Assembly (NCBI GenBank): GCA_910589275.1
Contig: CAJUTH010000051.1
Span: 1-18,647 of the forward strand
Length of the DNA stretch: 18,647 nt
Direction of reading: 5' to 3'
Source: an uncultured Dorea sp.
Lineage (GTDB): Bacteria > Bacillota > Clostridia > Lachnospirales > Lachnospiraceae
In this document: positions 1-6,110 of the stretch, piece by piece
Numbering within the stretch: position 1 is the first letter of the stretch
Layout: the number at the start of each line of letters is the position of its first letter
Position numbers and translations under genes: made by a program
The notes under the pieces: model-generated
Database searches by the model: none
Seen by the model: only the letters and a program-made list of their open reading frames with translations
Told to the model about the DNA's origin: nothing

Positions 1-317
1 TCCTTTAGTAGCACATCCAAATTGTGATAGAATTTCCTGCGGAAACCATAAAAATCACTTCGCCCGACCGGAATACGCCCCAGCTTATAATCAAACTCTA
101 TAAGGTCATAGGACTTGCTTTTTGTGACAGATAAGATAATCCACGGCTCTATAAATTCAAGCCCTCTGCAAGCCTTTGAGAGTGTTTCACGGCTATATTT
201 CCCCACCGCACAACCGTCACGCAATTCTATGTACCTTTCCCGGCTTATGTTGTACGCTTCAAAACTAAGCCGGGGCGCTCCCTGATTTTCCGTCCTGCTT
301 AAATTACCCTTTGACAT
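1..317 (-). CDS. Hypothetical protein of the integrative element, C-terminus cut by the window edge
   Basis: An open frame of 105 codons runs leftward off the window, starting at the ATG at 315-317 (MSKGNLSRTENQG...). An AAGGAG site lies about 9 nt upstream, which supports this start. The visible part is soluble and rich in charged and aromatic residues (for example YNISRERYIELRDG and PVGRSDFYGFRRKFYHNLD), with no membrane segment or catalytic motif that I recognise. It is the most downstream visible gene of the minus-strand element series. I cannot assign a function; the full C-terminus would be needed to name a family. The reading frame is secure. Confidence 0.7.
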   Translation of the reverse strand, partial: MSKGNLSRTENQGAPRLSFEAYNISRERYIELRDGCAVGKYSRETLSKACRGLEFIEPWIILSVTKSKSYDLIEFDYKLGRIPVGRSDFYGFRRKFYHNLDVLLK

Positions 318-383
318 ATTGCAAGCCACTCCTTTATAATTTAATCAGGTTCGGGGGCTTGTCTGCATGGGCAGGCTCTTTTT

Positions 384-614
384 TTAGGTGGCATTTTGCG
401 GCATTTCCTTGCTAATCCTTTCTAATTCTGTAAGTGCCGCCAGTACCAGATTGATAATGATTTTACATTCCCCATGCTTTTTTGATATTGCGCCGCTCTC
501 ATTTACTACCGATTCCCAATATTCGTCAGTGTCTTTCACATCTGAATACTTTTTGAAAAATCGCCAACAGTCCGTAAACATGTCATAGTACCGCTTCAAT
601 TCCTCATTGCTCAT
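384..614 (-). CDS. Small hypothetical protein of the integrative element (76 aa)
   Basis: The protein begins MSNEELKRYYDMFTDCWRFF and is acidic and probably all-helical, with an aromatic-rich N-terminal half and a C-terminal helix (LVLAALTELERISKEM). I prefer the ATG at 612-614 to the upstream in-frame ATG at 635, because a GGGAGG site lies about 10 nt before it. Its start overlaps the stop of the upstream gene by one base (TAATG), which points to translational coupling. Proteins of this look are common in Clostridia conjugative elements and plasmids. The function is unknown. Confidence 0.65.
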   Translation of the reverse strand: MSNEELKRYYDMFTDCWRFFKKYSDVKDTDEYWESVVNESGAISKKHGECKIIINLVLAALTELERISKEMPQNAT

Positions 615-856
615 TATGTCGATACCTCCCAACATTTCCGCTTTAGCAACTGGTAAACCTCCGACAGCTTATCCCGGTTCTGCGGCTCCTCCCTTACCTC
701 TATTTCAAAATACTGCTGTATTTCAGAAAGAATATTGTTCCTCTGCTCCACGGTTTCAACCTCTGCAATCTTTTCCCGGTATCGATCATAAAATGCTGTG
801 ACTGCAGCAGGACACTCTGGCACATCTGCTAAACAGATAACTCTACTTCTGCTCAT
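614..856 (-). CDS. Small hypothetical protein of the integrative element (80 aa)
   Basis: The protein (MSRSRVICLADVPECPAAV...) is charged and helical, with a predicted coiled region around residues 22-75 (REKIAEVETVEQRNNIL, LSEVYQLLKRKCWE). An AGGAGGG site lies about 6 nt before the ATG. The stop codon shares one base with the next start. No membrane segment or enzyme motif is visible and I cannot assign a function. The tight packing with its neighbour, the good ribosome binding site and the coding-like composition make it a credible gene. Confidence 0.65.
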   Translation of the reverse strand: MSRSRVICLADVPECPAAVTAFYDRYREKIAEVETVEQRNNILSEIQQYFEIEVREEPQNRDKLSEVYQLLKRKCWEVST

Positions 857-912
857 CCGGCTTCCCTCCTTCCTACGAATAGATTATGCCGTTCTCCATC
901 TCATACTCCGTA

Positions 913-1161
913 TCAAATTCTATCTCGTTTAATTTCTTTTTCCTGATACCTTACATTTTCTTCACCGAAAGCATCATTTAATAATTCAATCCGCTTTTCA
1001 TCAAAAAAGTATGCATACAATTCCCGGACATTTTTAATATCTTTTATGTATACGTAAGTTATACACTCTCCCGGCGTTTTCCTCAATAAAGTACACAGTT
1101 TTACTTCGTTTTCACGGTATGATTCCATATTCTTAAACTGTACCCATATTTCCTTTGTCAT
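913..1161 (-). CDS. Small protein resembling the C-terminal domain of DNA polymerase III alpha
   Basis: The 82-aa product reads MTKEIWVQFKNMESYRENEV..., then a LCTLLRKTPGECITYVYIKD strand-helix pattern, and ends near FGEENVRYQEKE. This layout (short beta strand, helix, 'hPGxxxVYI' strand, then a 'LxxxFGEENVR' ending) resembles the small OB/ssDNA-binding-like domain at the C-terminus of DnaE polymerases. That is a visual resemblance, not a search result. An AAAGGAG site lies 7 nt before the ATG. A stand-alone copy beside a RepA-like helicase would fit a DNA-replication accessory role, which is inference. It could also be an unrelated small element protein. Confidence 0.6.
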   Translation of the reverse strand: MTKEIWVQFKNMESYRENEVKLCTLLRKTPGECITYVYIKDIKNVRELYAYFFDEKRIELLNDAFGEENVRYQEKEIKRDRI

Positions 1162-1215
1162 AATTTCTCCTTTCCAGTCTGTCTACCTGATAAATAGGAC
1201 ACTGTTGTTAACGGC

Positions 1216-1335
1216 TCTCTGTATATATCCCTGTGCCGTTGATACCGTTGATTACCGTTGCATACCGTTGGTAATTTAATCAACGGTTATCAATGGTTAT
1301 CAACAAAATAAACGGTTAAACCATATATACAGAGA
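1216..1335. repeat. Iteron array inside a long inverted repeat; candidate replication origin or RepA-binding region
   Basis: A perfect 13-bp inverted repeat (TCTCTGTATATAT at 1216-1228 and its complement at 1323-1335) encloses about 95 bp of short repeats. NATACCGTTG-type decamers start at 1241, 1251 and 1261, with a variant at 1232. They are followed in the opposite orientation by CAACGGTTAT (1281), CAATGGTTAT (1291) and CAAC (1301), again at 10-bp steps. The two halves can fold on each other into a long imperfect hairpin. The array starts exactly after the stop of the RepA-like ATPase gene. Iterons beside a replication protein gene are typical of origins; an oriT, a terminator or an attachment region are alternatives. 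Confidence 0.6.
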
Positions 1336-2349
1336 TTAACTATTATTTGACTTACACAGTTTAAATATATGAGGGCTTGAACCTTTCCCATTGCCGACAG
1401 TTCCATGCTCGATACTGTCAACCATTTTTAACTGGTATTCCAATTTTCTAATTTCATCTGACAACTGTCTTGGTGTGGAATTTATATATATGCCATGCTT
1501 CTCTGCATATTCAATCAGTTCCGTCAGTCTCCCACGCCATTGCCCGGATTCTTCCAAGGCTTTGTTTACAGCCCTCACTATCGGGTTATTCTGATACTGC
1601 CTTAAAGCGTCCCTCTCCTGCATTTCTTCCAAAGTTCCCACCTTTGCCCATCTGCAATCCTGCATTTCAATCACAAAGGCGTCATTGTCAACATCACGCC
1701 CACGGATATATAATTTTGCCTGCTTGTCAGATACGTTTTCCTTTTTTATGACCATCATTAAATCAAGCGCACCTGTTAGTCCTCTTGTGCCTGATATGGA
1801 GAAAAAAGGGTCGTTAGGGTTGTCCATCTTGCTTGTATGATGAATCAGCAGGATTGCAAGGTTATGTTTCTTTGCAAACGATTTCAGCTTATTCATTTCC
1901 TTGTAATCATATCCATAAGCGCCGCCGTCTTTATTGTTATACTGCCCCCGGATGCACTGTAGCGCATCTACCACAATAAGCCTTAAATTACTCATGCTTT
2001 GACAGACAAGCTCCATCTGTTCTATGAAGCCACTGGACAAATCATTGATTTCTATGCAATAATTGAATGTGTCCGGCAGCTTATCCCCCTCAAATATTCG
2101 CTTAATCCTTGATTTCACGCGGTTGTCACTGTCCTCTAAGGCAAGGTATAGGACATTGCATTTATGCGTGTTATATCCAAGAAATTTCTTCCCTTGCGAT
2201 ATGCATAAACACATTAGCAGTGAAAACCATGATTTCCCGGTTTTGGGGTCCGCTGCCAACATGGACAGTCCAGGCGAAAGCATATCATCAATGATAAAGT
2301 CTATCGGCTCCACGTGTTCCAAGTCAATCATGCCCCCTTTCATCAGCAC
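1336..2349 (-). CDS. RepA-like AAA ATPase / replicative helicase (AAA_25 type)
   Basis: This is a RecA-fold ATPase of the RepA/AAA_25 group, found in plasmids, phages and integrative elements as a replicative helicase. Visible motifs are Walker A ADPKTGKSW (about residues 33-41), the LALEDSDNRVKSR segment (69-81), Walker B LIVVDAL (124-130) and the sensor strand LAILLIHHTSK (163-173). A C-terminal winged-helix-like region follows (about 255-330). The call uses GTG at 2347-2349; ATGs at 2343 and 2331 are alternatives, and none has a convincing ribosome binding site. The frame stays open for 47 codons further upstream without a start codon and overlaps the preceding gene, so the true N-terminus is uncertain. 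Function is confident at family level; its role in element replication is inferred from the iterons next to it. Confidence 0.85.
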   Translation of the reverse strand: MLMKGGMIDLEHVEPIDFIIDDMLSPGLSMLAADPKTGKSWFSLLMCLCISQGKKFLGYNTHKCNVLYLALEDSDNRVKSRIKRIFEGDKLPDTFNYCIEINDLSSGFIEQMELVCQSMSNLRLIVVDALQCIRGQYNNKDGGAYGYDYKEMNKLKSFAKKHNLAILLIHHTSKMDNPNDPFFSISGTRGLTGALDLMMVIKKENVSDKQAKLYIRGRDVDNDAFVIEMQDCRWAKVGTLEEMQERDALRQYQNNPIVRAVNKALEESGQWRGRLTELIEYAEKHGIYINSTPRQLSDEIRKLEYQLKMVDSIEHGTVGNGKGSSPHIFKLCKSNNS

Positions 2350-2399
2350 AGGGATTTCAATAGGCTTTTTAGGTTTTATTACTCCATTTTCTATTGTTG

Positions 2400-2771
2400 T
2401 CAGATCACGCCGATTAAGTTCTCTAACAACATTATCAAGTCGCTGTCGCTCTTCTGCTGTAAGATGTCCCGTTCCTGTTTCCGTTCCAACTCACCTCTTT
2501 TCTCTTGTTTTTTCTGCCATCGCCTTTCGCATTCTTCCCGATACCATGCCGCTACACGATTCATTTCTTTATCCTGCTTTGCCTGATATTCCCCAACGAC
2601 CATTTCATAATATTCCCTTGCCTTACTGCATCCGGCATCCTCCAAAGCCTTTACTGCTTTATCCGCAAAACCGGGGAACGATATCTCGTAGCCATAGATT
2701 TTCAAAAAGAATGATTTATCTAATTTCATGTCTGGGCAGATACTCTGTAACAATTTCATGTAACTTGCCAT
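2400..2771 (-). CDS. Hypothetical protein of the replication module (123 aa)
   Basis: The protein (MASYMKLLQSICPDMKLDKS...) has a compact N-terminal part containing ISFPGFADKAVKALEDAG, then a long highly charged helix from about residue 65 to the end (EYQAKQDKEMNRVAAW..., RRWQKKQEKRGELERKQE), which is likely a coiled coil. Its ATG directly follows the TAA of the upstream gene (TAAATG), so translation is probably coupled. Its last 30 codons overlap, in another frame, an open extension of the downstream ATPase frame. It could be a helicase-loader-like partner of the ATPase from its position and charge, but no diagnostic motif is visible. Confidence 0.65.
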   Translation of the reverse strand: MASYMKLLQSICPDMKLDKSFFLKIYGYEISFPGFADKAVKALEDAGCSKAREYYEMVVGEYQAKQDKEMNRVAAWYREECERRWQKKQEKRGELERKQERDILQQKSDSDLIMLLENLIGVI

Positions 2772-3065
2772 TTACTCATCACTCTCTAACCGCTTTAAGT
2801 ATTCCTCTGCGGATTCTATGGCTACCAACGTATTCTTTGCACGGTTCCGTAATGTTTGGATATACTCTGACACTTCACGCCTATTTCCAGTAGGTAAAAA
2901 ATATCCTCCTCCACGTCTGCAGGTAGAAAGAATCACCGCCCCTGCTGCCCGCTCTGTCGCAATAATTTCTTGGAGCTCACGGACGCTTTTACAGCCTACC
3001 AAATCCGCGAGCTGTTGAGATTTAATGGCATTCTGTTTTCCTTCAAGTAAAAATTTCTCAATCAT
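2772..3065 (-). CDS. Winged-helix/HTH-like DNA-binding protein of the replication module (97 aa)
   Basis: The N-terminal 55 residues read as a helix-turn-helix (SQQLADLVGCKSVRELQEII) followed by a wing (RRGGGYFLPTG). A C-terminal helix carries TLRNRAKNTLVAIESAEEYL. Small proteins with this layout occur in phage and integrative-element replication or regulatory modules. A GGAAAAGG site precedes the ATG. It is directly coupled to the next gene, with which it shares a stop/start junction. DNA binding is inferred from the motif; which site it binds is not visible, though the iterons downstream are a candidate. Confidence 0.65.
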   Translation of the reverse strand: MIEKFLLEGKQNAIKSQQLADLVGCKSVRELQEIIATERAAGAVILSTCRRGGGYFLPTGNRREVSEYIQTLRNRAKNTLVAIESAEEYLKRLESDE

Positions 3066-3135
3066 ACCTTTTCCTTTCTGCCAAAGTCATGGTATAATTC
3101 CATCGTGATGTACATGGCTCCGGCTGTGTTCTGCC

Positions 3136-3167
3136 CTCTTTAGCGTTGCAGCGCTTTGGAGGGTATT
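3136..3167. other. Imperfect hairpin between the Xis-like and winged-helix genes
   Basis: CCCTC (3136-3140) pairs with GAGGG, and TAGCG with CGCT, around a short loop; three mismatches interrupt the stem. On the + strand it is followed by a T-rich run, but no + strand gene leads into it. It may act as a processing or attenuation structure in the minus-strand transcript. The support is weak. Confidence 0.25.
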
Positions 3168-3189
3168 TTCTTTGTTACATTTGTTCTCA

Positions 3190-3393
3190 TTACTCGCCTG
3201 ATAAAGCATCCATATACTCATCGACTTTGGGAAAGTCAATCAAATAGTTACGCCCGATTCTTATAACAGCATTTGCATCCTTGGCAATCTGCCGCATGGT
3301 ATTTCTTCCAACTCCGTAACGCTGGCACGCCTGATCTATTCTTCCCGTTTTTACATCAACTCCCAATTCTGACCTGACTAACCTATTTTTCAT
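3190..3393 (-). CDS. Excisionase-like / DUF6462 small DNA-binding protein (67 aa)
   Basis: The protein MKNRLVRSELGVDVKTGRID... contains a MerR/Xis-type helix-turn-helix: RIDQACQRYGVGRNTMRQIAKDANA, then a short hairpin RIGRNYLIDFPKVDEYM. Proteins of this size and pattern in Clostridia elements are annotated as DUF6462 or excisionase-like and act as recombination directionality factors or regulators. An AGGTGA site lies about 8 nt before the ATG. It sits in the early module just downstream of a phased A-tract region. No integrase lies next to it, so a regulatory role is as likely as excision. Confidence 0.65.
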   Translation of the reverse strand: MKNRLVRSELGVDVKTGRIDQACQRYGVGRNTMRQIAKDANAVIRIGRNYLIDFPKVDEYMDALSGE

Positions 3394-3478
3394 ATAAAAA
3401 TCACCTTTCTTTTATTGCTTGTTATTGTGTTTCTTTATGCTTTCATGATATATCAGCCTTATCAGAAAGAACATATCC

Positions 3479-3549
3479 AAAAAGTATCTAAAAAGTTGCA
3501 AAGAAGTTTCCAAAAACAATCAAAAAACTGTCCAAAAATATTGTAAAAA
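3479..3549. promoter_or_regulatory. Seven phased A-tracts: candidate intrinsically bent DNA or repeated operator
   Basis: Runs of 3 to 6 A start at 3479, 3490, 3500, 3512, 3522, 3534 and 3545, with steps of 10-12 bp, close to one helical turn. Several share the word TCCAAAAA. A-tracts in helical phase bend DNA. The block lies between the small HTH gene and the Xis-like gene, upstream of the latter. No protein-coding signal is visible here. Confidence 0.5.
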
Positions 3550-3570
3550 TGTTGTTTTATCTTCCAAGAT

Positions 3571-3744
3571 TCACTTGTGCCTTATACTTTCGATTGCTCG
3601 CATAACCTTTTCTTTCCTCTCTGTATCCATTTCAGACCGAAGCCATTTACTAAAAGCTGATTCCGATACACCAAGCGCATCTGCAATTTCATAGTGAAAC
3701 AATCTGCTTTTCTTAATTTCCTCTCTGATTTCTAAATTTGCCAA
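3571..3744 (-). CDS. Small Cro-like helix-turn-helix protein (57 aa, TTG start)
   Basis: Starting at TTG (3742-3744), the frame encodes MANLEIREEIKKSRLFHYEI..., with a clear HTH: FHYEIADALGVSESAFSKWLR (about residues 16-36) and a basic tail RKEKVMRAIESIRHK. A GGGAGG site lies about 7 nt upstream, which supports the TTG start. It is the first gene of the minus-strand module and is divergent from the XRE repressor at 3880. That is the usual layout of a Cro/CI-like switch in a temperate phage or integrative element. Its exact targets are inferred; the 22-bp palindrome in the shared promoter region is the best candidate. Confidence 0.75.
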   Translation of the reverse strand: MANLEIREEIKKSRLFHYEIADALGVSESAFSKWLRSEMDTERKEKVMRAIESIRHK

Positions 3745-3786
3745 CTTTATCCCTCCCGTTAATCAGAAGTATTTTCCATGTGTCAA

Positions 3787-3808
3787 GTAAACAATAATTA
3801 TTCTTTAC
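3787..3808. promoter_or_regulatory. 22-bp near-perfect palindrome, candidate operator of the divergent switch
   Basis: Ten of eleven base pairs match around the centre AATAATTATT, with arms GTAAA and TTTAC. It overlaps the -35 hexamer of the candidate rightward promoter and the expected start site of the leftward promoter. One bound dimer could therefore affect both the XRE repressor gene and the Cro-like gene. Confidence 0.55.
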
Positions 3809-3832
3809 ATTTTCAATTATAAATGATAAGGT
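3804..3832 (+). promoter_or_regulatory. Weak candidate promoter for the XRE repressor gene
   Basis: A TTTACA hexamer (3804-3809) is followed after 17 bp by TAAGGT (3827-3832), a poor -10. The call rests on spacing and position upstream of the gene at 3880. Confidence 0.35.
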
Positions 3833-3844
3833 ATAGGTAGTAAA
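3816..3844 (-). promoter_or_regulatory. Promoter of the leftward early module
   Basis: Read leftward, TTTACT (3839-3844), a 17-bp spacer and a perfect TATAAT (3816-3821) give a sigma-A type promoter. The predicted start is near 3809, at the edge of the palindrome, leaving a leader of about 65 nt to the TTG of the Cro-like gene. Confidence 0.6.
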
Positions 3845-3879
3845 TTCCCTATAAAAGACTTATTTAGGAGTACATTTCT

Positions 3880-4563
3880 ATGAAAAACAGTAATAGATTA
3901 CCGATTCAAACGCAAAAAGAAATTGCGGATAGATTAAAAACCTTACGTACAACTGCTGGATATACCCAAGAATACATAGCGAAAAAAATGGATATAACAG
4001 AAAAAACATATAGGAAATGGGAAGTCGGAACTTATACTAAAGACGATATTAAGTATTATCCAGCTATTGATTGTGAAAATCTTTTTAAACTTTCCGATAT
4101 TTATCATGTATCCATCGATTATTTACTATGCCGTTCCAATTGTACAAGTGTTGAAAATCATTATATTTCAAAAGAAACTGGTCTTTCAGAAAGTGCCATA
4201 AACTATTTACATGAAAAGGCATACTCAAAACGATATATAGATATCATAAATAATATATTTCTTAAACACGGAAATTTTGATAATGCCCTTTTTCATATTG
4301 ATAAATATATGGAAAATGTATCCTTATATCAAGGTCTAACTAAAATAAGACAGGAAAGGCGCGAAAAAATAATCTCAGAATGTATCCAAAAAGATGGGGA
4401 TTTAACATCTTATAATTATCCGTATAATGATACTTTAGATAAAAAAATACATGAAACAGGCAAGGACTTGGATATAGAAGAATTTAAAATCGATCAACAT
4501 TTCAAATTCATTATCCAAGAAATAGAACGTATTGCAAAAGAAAAAGCACCCGATACCAATTAA
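3880..4563 (+). CDS. XRE-family transcriptional regulator, probable repressor of the integrative element (227 aa)
   Basis: Residues about 11-70 form a classic XRE/CI helix-turn-helix: KEIADRLKTLRTTAGYTQEYIAKKM...KTYRKWEVG, ending with the FKLSDIYHVSIDYLLCR segment typical of these regulators. The remaining 150 residues are helical and highly charged, with no peptidase catalytic dyad visible, so this is not an obvious LexA-type self-cleaving repressor. A TTAGGAG site lies 8 nt before the ATG. It is divergent from the leftward module, in the place of an immunity repressor. Lys, Asn and Ile codons are strikingly AT-rich compared with the core genes, consistent with transfer. Confidence 0.8.
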   Translation: MKNSNRLPIQTQKEIADRLKTLRTTAGYTQEYIAKKMDITEKTYRKWEVGTYTKDDIKYYPAIDCENLFKLSDIYHVSIDYLLCRSNCTSVENHYISKETGLSESAINYLHEKAYSKRYIDIINNIFLKHGNFDNALFHIDKYMENVSLYQGLTKIRQERREKIISECIQKDGDLTSYNYPYNDTLDKKIHETGKDLDIEEFKIDQHFKFIIQEIERIAKEKAPDTN

Positions 4564-4584
4564 GGCATTGAGTGCTTTCTTCTG
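4543..4584 (+). terminator. Possible terminator of the XRE repressor gene
   Basis: AAAGCAC (4543-4549) pairs perfectly with GTGCTTT (4572-4578) across a 22-nt loop that contains the stop codon, followed by CTTCTTCTGC. The 7-bp stem and T/C-rich tail are modest. The following stretch to 4818 shows only a TTGTCACA direct repeat (4611 and 4622) and T-rich runs. Confidence 0.35.
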
Positions 4585-4818
4585 CTTCTAAATCCTGTTT
4601 TCTTCTGAATTTGTCACAGCATTGTCACAAATCCGTATTTCCAATCGCTGAAAGCGGCTTATTTACTGCATTTCTACAAAAACCATATCAAGTTTTTTTC
4701 TTTACGAACACCTGTTTATATTGTTTTTTTCGTTTTCTTCAATACTGATGCCGGATAAAATGCTTTTAAAAAGGATATGCCTTGTATGTATACCCTTGAA
4801 TAATATCAATATCTATTT

Positions 4819-5170
4819 TCATTTTTTATGGCCTATCATCGATATAATATGGATGATTCCGCAGATAGCCGCATAACCTCCCCAGATTTTCAAATCCGCA
4901 TAACTGCCAGCCATTGTCAATCCCAATAATGCGCCAATAAGATATAAGATGATACAGGCTATATTCCCCCCCGTTTGTCTCCTTGTTTCTAGTAGCAATC
5001 GACACAATCCCCGCTGCCAGAAGACAGATTGCTGTCATCAATCCCGCACTTCCGCTTACTTCTCCATTATCTGCCAATGCGTTGCCCAATCCTGCCGCAC
5101 ATGACTGAAATGTTACAAACACAAACAAGATAATTGATAAGATACCTGTTACTAATTTCAATGTTTTCAT
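4819..5170 (-). pseudogene. Small four-helix membrane protein broken by one extra G in a G7 tract
   Basis: The N-terminal half (MKTLKLVTGILSIILFVFVT, then AGLMTAICLLAAGIVSIATR) and the C-terminal half (GGNIACIILYLIGALLGLTM, then WGGYAAICGIIHIISMIGHKK) lie in different frames. Read together they give one protein of about 116 aa with four hydrophobic segments, a recognisable small Firmicutes membrane-protein family of unknown function. The frames join at the run of seven C at 4966-4972 (G7 on the coding strand); removing one G restores a continuous NGGNIACII sequence. The ATG at 5170 is preferred because AAGGGA sits 10 nt upstream. It may be phase variable, decayed or a sequencing error. It follows the lipoprotein gene by about 40 bp and is probably co-transcribed with it. 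Confidence 0.65.
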
Positions 5171-5209
5171 TTTGCTCATTCCCTTCTTAATTCTTCTGCT
5201 TCCACATCT

Positions 5210-5752
5210 TTACTGCAATGCTAATTCCTGTTCCTGATAAATGCCGTCCAGAATATTTTCCGCGGACTGGTCGTTTACTTTTAAGATTACCGGGTTCGCC
5301 GTATCCTGAAGTGTATACATAAATGCAACTTCCAGAGATGCGTACTTCATTAATTCTTTGGAAAGATTACTCTCAGCCTCATTTTCCTCCATAAAGTCTC
5401 CTGTCGTAAATTCACATTCCACTCCATTTTGAAATACCTGCGGATAAAACGTTGACTGGGCTGTTTTTGTTTCATCAGACTTATTTGTATAGGTAAAATA
5501 AATCCTCACTGCATCCGTGCCATTGTAATCCTGTGCCAATTCATGCCTTGCATAAACTAGGCTCCCTTCCGCATTATCTAGATTAATCTGTTCAACCTTC
5601 GTTTCGGCCGCCGGCTCCTCCTCTTCTTCCACCGCGTTCGTCTTGGCAGCATTCTCCGTTTCATCCAGATCAGCGCTGCCGCTGTCACCGCAGCCACACG
5701 TAAGTACCATTATCAGCAATACCAATAACGCTGCAACAATTTTCTTTTTCAT
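5210..5752 (-). CDS. Secreted lipoprotein with a DUF5067-like domain (180 aa)
   Basis: The protein starts MKKKIVAALLVLLIMVLTCG with a Cys-rich lipobox around residues 18-22 (LTCGC), so it should be exported and lipid-anchored. A Glu-rich linker (about 35-52) follows, then a beta-rich domain with VYARHELAQDYNGTDAVRIY and FTYTNKSDETKTAQSTFYPQ, plus QNGVECE. This pattern matches the DUF5067 family of Firmicutes surface lipoproteins, whose function is not established. The start at 5752 is chosen because GGGAGG lies about 7 nt upstream. It is the first gene of a two-gene unit with the broken membrane protein and has its own promoter. Confidence 0.8.
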   Translation of the reverse strand: MKKKIVAALLVLLIMVLTCGCGDSGSADLDETENAAKTNAVEEEEEPAAETKVEQINLDNAEGSLVYARHELAQDYNGTDAVRIYFTYTNKSDETKTAQSTFYPQVFQNGVECEFTTGDFMEENEAESNLSKELMKYASLEVAFMYTLQDTANPVILKVNDQSAENILDGIYQEQELALQ

Positions 5753-5782
5753 ATAAATTCCTCCCAAATCCTATTTTATACT

Positions 5783-5811
5783 ACTTTATCCTATTAACAA
5801 GTATATGTCAA
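5783..5811 (-). promoter_or_regulatory. Promoter of the lipoprotein gene
   Basis: Read leftward: a perfect TTGACA (5806-5811), 17-bp spacer, then TAAAGT (5783-5788). The leader to the ATG is about 25 nt. Confidence 0.55.
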
Positions 5812-5819
5812 GATTATGT

Positions 5820-5844
5820 CGTATATATTTATATAATATATACG
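5820..5844. promoter_or_regulatory. Inverted repeat over the -10 of the ribbon-helix-helix gene, candidate autoregulatory operator
   Basis: Perfect 10-bp arms (CGTATATATT and AATATATACG) flank a 5-bp centre TATAT. A perfect TATAAT (5832-5837) lies inside it, about 25 bp before the gene's start codon. Small RHH proteins usually bind such palindromes at their own promoter. I see no convincing -35 for the rightward promoter. Confidence 0.5.
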
Positions 5845-5862
5845 CTTATAAGGAGCTGACAT

Positions 5863-6009
5863 ATGAAACCATTAAAAAACAAAGTAAGTATTACACTTGA
5901 CTCAGATATCATAGAGAAGATTAAGCTACTTGCCGAAAAGGATGATCGTTCTTTCTCCCAGTACATTAATCTTGTCCTCAAAGAACATCTGAATCAAAAA
6001 GAAGCATAG
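5863..6009 (+). CDS. Ribbon-helix-helix (Arc/CopG-like) DNA-binding protein (48 aa)
   Basis: The gene encodes MKPLKNKVSITLDSDIIEKI..., with the typical short beta strand KVSITLD followed by two helices, IIEKIKLLAEKDDRSF and SQYINLVLKEHLNQ. The alternating strand and the DDRSFSQYINLVL helix are characteristic of Arc/MetJ/CopG-type regulators that dimerise through the strand. An AAGGAG site lies 7 nt before the ATG, a palindrome covers the promoter, and a strong terminator overlaps the stop, so it is a complete monocistronic unit. It may repress itself and the divergent lipoprotein gene 110 bp away. No toxin partner is adjacent. Confidence 0.8.
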   Translation: MKPLKNKVSITLDSDIIEKIKLLAEKDDRSFSQYINLVLKEHLNQKEA

Positions 6010-6030
6010 GCTTACGTCTTATGCTTCTTT
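5998..6030. terminator. Strong hairpin terminator, probably bidirectional
   Basis: AAAGAAGCATA (5998-6008) pairs perfectly with TATGCTTCTTT (6020-6030) around an 11-nt loop and overlaps the stop of the RHH gene. A T-rich tail follows rightward, and TTTTT follows on the minus strand, so it can also end the leftward kinase transcript. Confidence 0.75.
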
Positions 6031-6110
6031 ATTCTCTCACTTTCTTTTATTTTTGTGGTATGCTGCCAGCATACAAATTTGAAAAACCACGCTTTAAAAA
6101 TCTGTCCCCG

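Noticed and set aside
345..390. Hairpin followed by seven T on the + strand
   Set aside because: The stem is only six pairs (GTCTGC with GCAGGC, one G-U), and no + strand gene leads into it. On the minus strand there is no T tail.
2063..2893. 276-codon open frame on the + strand
   Set aside because: It lies opposite three minus-strand genes with clear motifs and coupling (ATPase, 123-aa and 97-aa proteins). Its translation is Ser/Pro/His-rich and low in acidic residues, as expected for a shadow frame.
4611..4629. TTGTCACA direct repeat as an attachment site of the left element
   Set aside because: Two 8-bp copies at an 11-bp step are too little, and no matching sequence can be tested because the other end of the element is outside the window.
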